From positions 248,001 to 312,000 of the forward strand of contig CACKTD010000001.1 of assembly GCA_902603055.1 (NCBI GenBank): DNA of 64,000 bases, written 5' to 3'. The translations under genes and the position numbers were made by a program. The stretch comes from Coxiellaceae bacterium. GTDB lineage: Bacteria; Pseudomonadota; Gammaproteobacteria; Comchoanobacterales; Comchoanobacteraceae. This document shows, piece by piece, positions 60,198 to 64,000 of this stretch (position 1 is its first letter; each line of letters begins with the position of its first letter). The notes beneath the pieces were generated by a model. It was not told the origin of the DNA, made no database searches, and was given only the letters and a program-made list of their open reading frames with translations.

Positions 60198-60864
60198 TAC
60201 GAAGTTGTTCGTAGATCTTGTTTCGTTTTGTTAGATAGGCTTCTCGAACCGCAATGTAACGATCTAGCTGCAGTGCCATTAAATCTTCGTATTTTAGATA
60301 TTGTGCACGGTTATTGACTACTTCTAAGATGTCAGCAGAATCAATGATCCAGCTATCTGCATTAATCGTTGTGTAGTATGCGAGTGCAGATTCTGGGATT
60401 TTTCCAATCGTATCACGTAAGGTTGATGGACCTACAAAGGGAATCATTAAGAATGGTGTCTTTGCATTTCCTGTCCACATGGCAAGTGTCATTCCAAAAT
60501 CTTGAGGTCTCTTTTGAATGTCGGCCACTTGGCTTGCAACATCATTTAATCCAAACACACCTAATGTTGAATTGAGCCAGAAACGGTGAAGGTCATCAGA
60601 TGCACCTTGACCATTTAACTGAAGCACATCGTTTACAAATCGAAGTGGTTCATTTAAATTGCTAAAGAAATTTACGATAATCAACTGAACATCATTGACA
60701 ACAATGGCATCATAAACCTGACTTATTGGCTTAATAATAAATCGATCAATTGTATCATTAAAATGAAAAATGCCACGGTTAATGGGCTCAATTGGATCTT
60801 GTGGGTGATTTGAACTGCATGCTGATAATGCAACTATTAATAAAAAAATAGAACTTCTAATCAT
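60190..60864 (-). CDS. mlaA: MlaA/VacJ-family outer-membrane lipoprotein
   Basis: 224 residues. It is a lipoprotein with L-S-A-C (Cys 16) and Ser at +2. D-P-I-E-P-I-N-R-G-I-F-H-F-N-D is the family hallmark. It works with outer-membrane porins to remove misplaced phospholipids and hand them to the Mla pathway. MlaF and MlaE are encoded divergently 1.5 kb away, beyond lptC and kdsD. AGGAT-like bases precede the ATG. Confidence 0.95.
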   Translation of the reverse strand: MIRSSIFLLIVALSACSSNHPQDPIEPINRGIFHFNDTIDRFIIKPISQVYDAIVVNDVQLIIVNFFSNLNEPLRFVNDVLQLNGQGASDDLHRFWLNSTLGVFGLNDVASQVADIQKRPQDFGMTLAMWTGNAKTPFLMIPFVGPSTLRDTIGKIPESALAYYTTINADSWIIDSADILEVVNNRAQYLKYEDLMALQLDRYIAVREAYLTKRNKIYEQLRNE

Positions 60865-60881
60865 ATCTTAATCCTCAACTC

Positions 60882-61412
60882 TCAATCTTGTTTAGTGTAA
60901 ATGAGTTTACCACTCGTTGGCAAATAAATTTCATTTTTAGTTAAATCATATTGAATATTGTCCGAAATGAGCAATTGGTGAAATGTAATAATATGCGTGT
61001 TACCAACGGTTGCATATTTTTTGTTTTGTTCATCAATTACTAGTTCTTCACAGGATATTTTAGAGAGTTTATCAACATTACTTCGACCTACAACATGTTC
61101 TCTAAGAACAGTGGTATTGTTATTTAAGTTCATGGTGGCGTAGTTGGCATGGAGCTCCCAGAATTCTTTTTGGTTTGTTTTACGAGTAATCCAAGGAGCC
61201 GCAACCGACCAAACGTTTTTTTTGTCTTCAGTTGCTTTTTGTGATTTGATTTCAATTACTTGAGTAGGGTCTTGAGCTGTGATTTTTGCATCATCAAAAT
61301 AAGATACTTGTGTTTTGGAGTTTGAATGATGGCGGTGGTGTTTGAAAAAATGTAGTGGTAAGAATGCTGTTATTAAGCAGCATAAACTGAGCGATAACAG
61401 CGTTTTATTCAT
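60882..61412 (-). CDS. lptC: LptC-like LPS export protein
   Basis: 176 residues (E. coli 191). One N-terminal hydrophobic segment (about 3-20) is followed by a His-rich stretch (F-F-K-H-H-R-H-H) and a beta-rich periplasmic domain. LptC sits on the LptBFG transporter and passes LPS to LptA. The sequence is diverged, and the call leans on length, topology and the position directly after kdsD (four-base ATGA overlap), which is the usual kdsD-(kdsC)-lptC order. kdsC is missing in between. Confidence 0.8.
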   Translation of the reverse strand: MNKTLLSLSLCCLITAFLPLHFFKHHRHHSNSKTQVSYFDDAKITAQDPTQVIEIKSQKATEDKKNVWSVAAPWITRKTNQKEFWELHANYATMNLNNNTTVLREHVVGRSNVDKLSKISCEELVIDEQNKKYATVGNTHIITFHQLLISDNIQYDLTKNEIYLPTSGKLIYTKQD

Positions 61413-62383
61413 GAGAAAAGTTTAAGAAGATCATGAATATGCACCAAACCCACAAATTGATTTTGTTTTGAAAATACCAAAAGGGATGTAATAGCATGTT
61501 GTTGCATGGTTTGGAGTGCCTCTTTGGCTAAAGTAGATGTTGAACAGGTTCTATAACTTTGATTTGCTACATTAAGGACAGCAATGTTTAGATCTGGTTG
61601 CTGTTCGATGGTCCGTCGTAAATCCCCATCAGTGAAAATCCCCATTACGGATCCTTGTTCCTCAATGATGACACATCCACAAAGCCCACTAGTCATTAAA
61701 GAAAGTAGATCTAAAACGGTATCTGTGGGTGTACACATCGGCAATTGGCTTTTAGGTCTCATGACTGTTTCAACCGTAATATTTAATAGTTTTCCAAGGT
61801 TCCCTGCGGGGTGATTGGCTGCAAAAGTATTTACAGAGATGCCTTTTTGTTGGCAAACACACATTAAAAGTGTGTAACCCATACTTAACATTGTTACCAG
61901 GCTTGTGGTGGGCATCATGTGTAGAGGCCACGCTTCATCCGTTATTTTGGTATGGATATCTAAACAAACAGTAGCAATCTTCCCCAACTGACTTTCCACA
62001 TTGTGAGTAAAAAGGATGGTTTTTTTCGGTTCAACAGAGCGATGTATGTTGTATATATCAGGGCTTTTACCTGAAAAACTAAAATATAGTACTAAATCCT
62101 CACTTGGATTTACGATCCCCATGTCTCCATGGTTAGCTTCGTTGGCATGTAAAAATACAGCGTTTAATCCAACACTTTGAAAGCTCGAACAGATCAGGCG
62201 TGCAAGATGCCCTGTCTTACCTAAACCACAAAAAACTAACTTTCCTTTGGTATTTAGGATAAGTTCTAGTGCCTCATTAAATGAGTTATCAAGGTTTGTT
62301 GCCAGGTTAGAAATTTTTTGGGAAAAATGCTCCAGTAGCTCTGTAGCTTGGGTATTTAATGATGTTGCTTTTACACTTGCCAT
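61409..62383 (-). CDS. kdsD: KdsD, arabinose-5-phosphate isomerase
   Basis: 324 residues, the family norm. It makes D-arabinose-5-phosphate, the first step to Kdo of LPS. The N-terminal SIS domain shows C-G-L-G-K-T-G-H-L-A-R and the F-S-F-S-G-K-S-P-D segment. A-A-N-H-P-A-G-N-L-G-K precedes two C-terminal CBS domains (about 205-324). Its start lies 32 bases from the divergent mlaF start, and the mlaF -35 overlaps its first codons. Confidence 0.96.
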   Translation of the reverse strand: MASVKATSLNTQATELLEHFSQKISNLATNLDNSFNEALELILNTKGKLVFCGLGKTGHLARLICSSFQSVGLNAVFLHANEANHGDMGIVNPSEDLVLYFSFSGKSPDIYNIHRSVEPKKTILFTHNVESQLGKIATVCLDIHTKITDEAWPLHMMPTTSLVTMLSMGYTLLMCVCQQKGISVNTFAANHPAGNLGKLLNITVETVMRPKSQLPMCTPTDTVLDLLSLMTSGLCGCVIIEEQGSVMGIFTDGDLRRTIEQQPDLNIAVLNVANQSYRTCSTSTLAKEALQTMQQHAITSLLVFSKQNQFVGLVHIHDLLKLFS

Positions 62384-62406
62384 AACTGTTTCAAATAGGA
62401 TATGCT
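62377..62406 (+). promoter_or_regulatory. mlaF promoter
   Basis: TTGCCA (62377-62382), an 18-base spacer and TATGCT (62401-62406). The -10 ends nine bases before the ATG at 62416. Confidence 0.5.
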
Positions 62407-62415
62407 CGAATGATT

Positions 62416-63243
62416 ATGATAGCTAATTTAAATTCAAAAATAAATCCTAAAGAGGAGAACTTTTTAGAAGTTCAGAATGTTAGCTTTCATCGTGATACAC
62501 ATAAGGTCATAAAGAACATTTCATTAAAAATAAAAAAAGGTAAGATCGTTGCGATCATGGGTCCAAGCGGAACAGGTAAAAGTACACTGCTTAAGCTTTT
62601 AACGGGTCAACTCAAGCCGCGTCATGGTAAAGTGACTGTCATGGGTCATCGTGTGGATCAGTTGAAGAATAAATCCTTACTTGAGTATCGAAGGAAAATT
62701 GGTGTTTTGTTGCAACAAAATGCATTGTTCAATGGGCTCAGTGTATTTGAAAATGTAGCGTATCCTCTGAGAGAAATATATGATCTCCCTGAAGAAATCA
62801 TTCAATCCATTGTGCGTTTAAAACTAGAGTGTGTTGGGTTGAGGGGCGCAATGTCCTTAAATCCTGATCAGTTATCTGGTGGTATGGCACGACGGGTTTC
62901 TTTAGCCCGGGCAGTTATTTCAGACCCTGATCTAATGTTTTATGATGAGCCATTTACAGGTCAAGATCCCATTACTCGAGTTATGTTAATGAATCTTATT
63001 AAAAGATTACATGATCATTTAAACATGACCAGTATTATTATTTCGCATCAAGTTGAAATGATGAATCAGATTGCCGATGAGGTCTTTATATTATCTAATG
63101 GTCATATTGTAGCTTCAGGTACACCGACACAGGTATTTAAAAGCTCAGATCCTGTTGTCAGGCAGTTTGTTGATGGCTATGTGGCCTCCAAAGAGGTTGC
63201 TTTCCATCATCCTGCTGTGGATATAAGAAAGGATCTCTTATGA
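62416..63243 (+). CDS. mlaF: MlaF, ABC-transporter ATPase of phospholipid transport
   Basis: About 275 residues. It energises the MlaFEDB complex that moves phospholipids between the membranes. Walker A is G-P-S-G-T-G-K-S-T, signature L-S-G-G-M-A-R-R, Walker B D-L-M-F-Y-D-E-P-F-T-G-Q-D-P, and H-loop S-H-Q. I place the start at ATG 62416, because an earlier ATG at 62410 is three bases from a -10 box. Its stop overlaps the mlaE start (ATGA). Confidence 0.95.
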   Translation: MIANLNSKINPKEENFLEVQNVSFHRDTHKVIKNISLKIKKGKIVAIMGPSGTGKSTLLKLLTGQLKPRHGKVTVMGHRVDQLKNKSLLEYRRKIGVLLQQNALFNGLSVFENVAYPLREIYDLPEEIIQSIVRLKLECVGLRGAMSLNPDQLSGGMARRVSLARAVISDPDLMFYDEPFTGQDPITRVMLMNLIKRLHDHLNMTSIIISHQVEMMNQIADEVFILSNGHIVASGTPTQVFKSSDPVVRQFVDGYVASKEVAFHHPAVDIRKDLL

Positions 63244-64000
63244 AAAATTATTTAATACAGCTGGGTTCCGGAACAATATCATCCATCGAAGGTCTTGGAA
63301 AAGGTGCTTGTCTGACCATTAGCGCATTGATCCGTTTTTTTGTGAATCGACGTAACTGGGTATCCTTAATTGAACAGATCCACTTCATGGGGGTTCTATC
63401 TTTACCGTTAATTGGTATGTCTGCCTTTTTTATAGGGATGGTGTTTACTGTACAATCTTACATTGTGCTTGAAGCATTTGGTGCTGCCAGTGAAGTTGGT
63501 CTAGTGCTTGCAATGAGTATTTTTAGAGAGTTAGGTCCCGTGATATCAGCATTATTGTTTGTAGGGCGGGCAGGATCGTCTGTGACTGCAGAGCTTGGGC
63601 TAATGAAGACCACTGATCAAATGACCTCAATGGAGCTGATGTCTGTTGATCCGATTACTCGAACCATTGCTCCAAAATTACTTGCAATGGTCGTATCACT
63701 CCCACTTTTGACTATTATCTTTAATTGGATTGCACTGGTCGGTAGTTCATTTGTTGCACAAGGTTTATTAGGTATGGACGGTGGTACATTTTGGTCGAAT
63801 ATTCAAAATGGTGTTTCATTTAAGGTGGATGTATTGCCTGGTATTTTCAAGTCTATTGTTTTTGCTGTTGTAATTGGCTGGGTTGCGTTTTATCATGGAT
63901 ACTTTGGAGTTGCGACACCAACAGCCGTTGCAAAAAATTCGACTAAAACAGTCGTGCAAGGGTCGATGTTGATATTAGCATTTGACTATATACTTGTTTC
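63240..64000 (+). CDS. mlaE: MlaE, phospholipid ABC-transporter permease (3' end outside window)
   Basis: The open frame runs off the right edge; about 253 residues are visible of an expected ~260. Translation gives F-I-G-M-V-F-T-V-Q, then F-R-E-L-G-P-V-I-S-A-L-L-F-V-G-R-A-G-S and A-E-L-G-L-M-K-T-T-D-Q, which are the MlaE-family signatures. Five or so membrane spans are visible. It overlaps mlaF by four bases (ATGA). mlaD would be expected just beyond the window. Confidence 0.94.
   Translation, partial: MKNYLIQLGSGTISSIEGLGKGACLTISALIRFFVNRRNWVSLIEQIHFMGVLSLPLIGMSAFFIGMVFTVQSYIVLEAFGAASEVGLVLAMSIFRELGPVISALLFVGRAGSSVTAELGLMKTTDQMTSMELMSVDPITRTIAPKLLAMVVSLPLLTIIFNWIALVGSSFVAQGLLGMDGGTFWSNIQNGVSFKVDVLPGIFKSIVFAVVIGWVAFYHGYFGVATPTAVAKNSTKTVVQGSMLILAFDYILV

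Noticed and set aside
1..64000. Insertion sequences, prophage, integrons or rRNA genes
   Set aside because: No transposase, integrase, phage or rRNA sequence was seen, and no flanking inverted repeats were noticed.

Overview
The window is AT-rich, very tightly packed DNA (no stretch over 300 bases lacks a gene) from a gammaproteobacterium of the Legionella/Coxiella kind. The main evidence is a Dot/Icm type IVB secretion system: dotG/icmE, dotF/icmG, dotE/icmC, dotP/icmD-like genes, icmT, icmS, dotD, dotC, dotB, icmV and dotA-like genes. This argues for a host-associated or intracellular lifestyle. The AT bias and scattered housekeeping genes would fit a reduced genome in Legionellales or a neighbouring intracellular order. 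I cannot fix the genus from sequence alone.

Layout. 1-8124: Dot/Icm core genes (dotG, dotF, dotE, then three icmD/dotP-like genes) with htpG set among them. 8138-10792: rph, rplU-rpmA, obgE and rpsT. 10815-15212: an unknown 255-residue protein, two lipid-type membrane proteins (DUF2177, DUF1295), ribF and murJ on the minus strand. 15318-25327: three large unrecognised multi-TM proteins around lpxH-lpxB. 25396-30887: rnhB, a putative outer-membrane barrel, dnaE and an unknown 256-residue protein. 30874-35843: ung, gmk-rpoZ-spoT-folD and a small membrane protein. 35817-51220: the second Dot/Icm block, with icmT-icmS (minus), a methyltransferase-TPR protein, dotD-dotC-dotB, a secreted Cache-domain protein, a first dotA-like gene, icmV, and two more dotA-like genes. 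51282-64000: ald, a leucyl aminopeptidase, tRNA-Arg, fdxA, bolA-grxD, a large iron-sulfur flavoprotein fusion, dedA, gpsA, trmL, mlaA, lptC, kdsD, mlaF and mlaE (cut by the right edge).

How the genes fit together. DotG, DotF, DotC and DotD are envelope-spanning core parts; DotB is the cytoplasmic ATPase; DotA, IcmV, IcmC, IcmD and IcmT are inner-membrane or secreted accessory parts; IcmS is a substrate chaperone. Three DotA-like and three IcmD/DotP-like genes point to gene-family expansion of the apparatus. The Cache protein translationally coupled to dotB suggests a periplasmic ligand sensor tied to the machine. Lipid A (lpxB, lpxH), Kdo (kdsD), LPS transport (lptC), MurJ and Mla genes show an ordinary Gram-negative envelope. 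Several genes seem to lack a usable 5' leader: a -10 box lies only 7-11 bases before the start codon.
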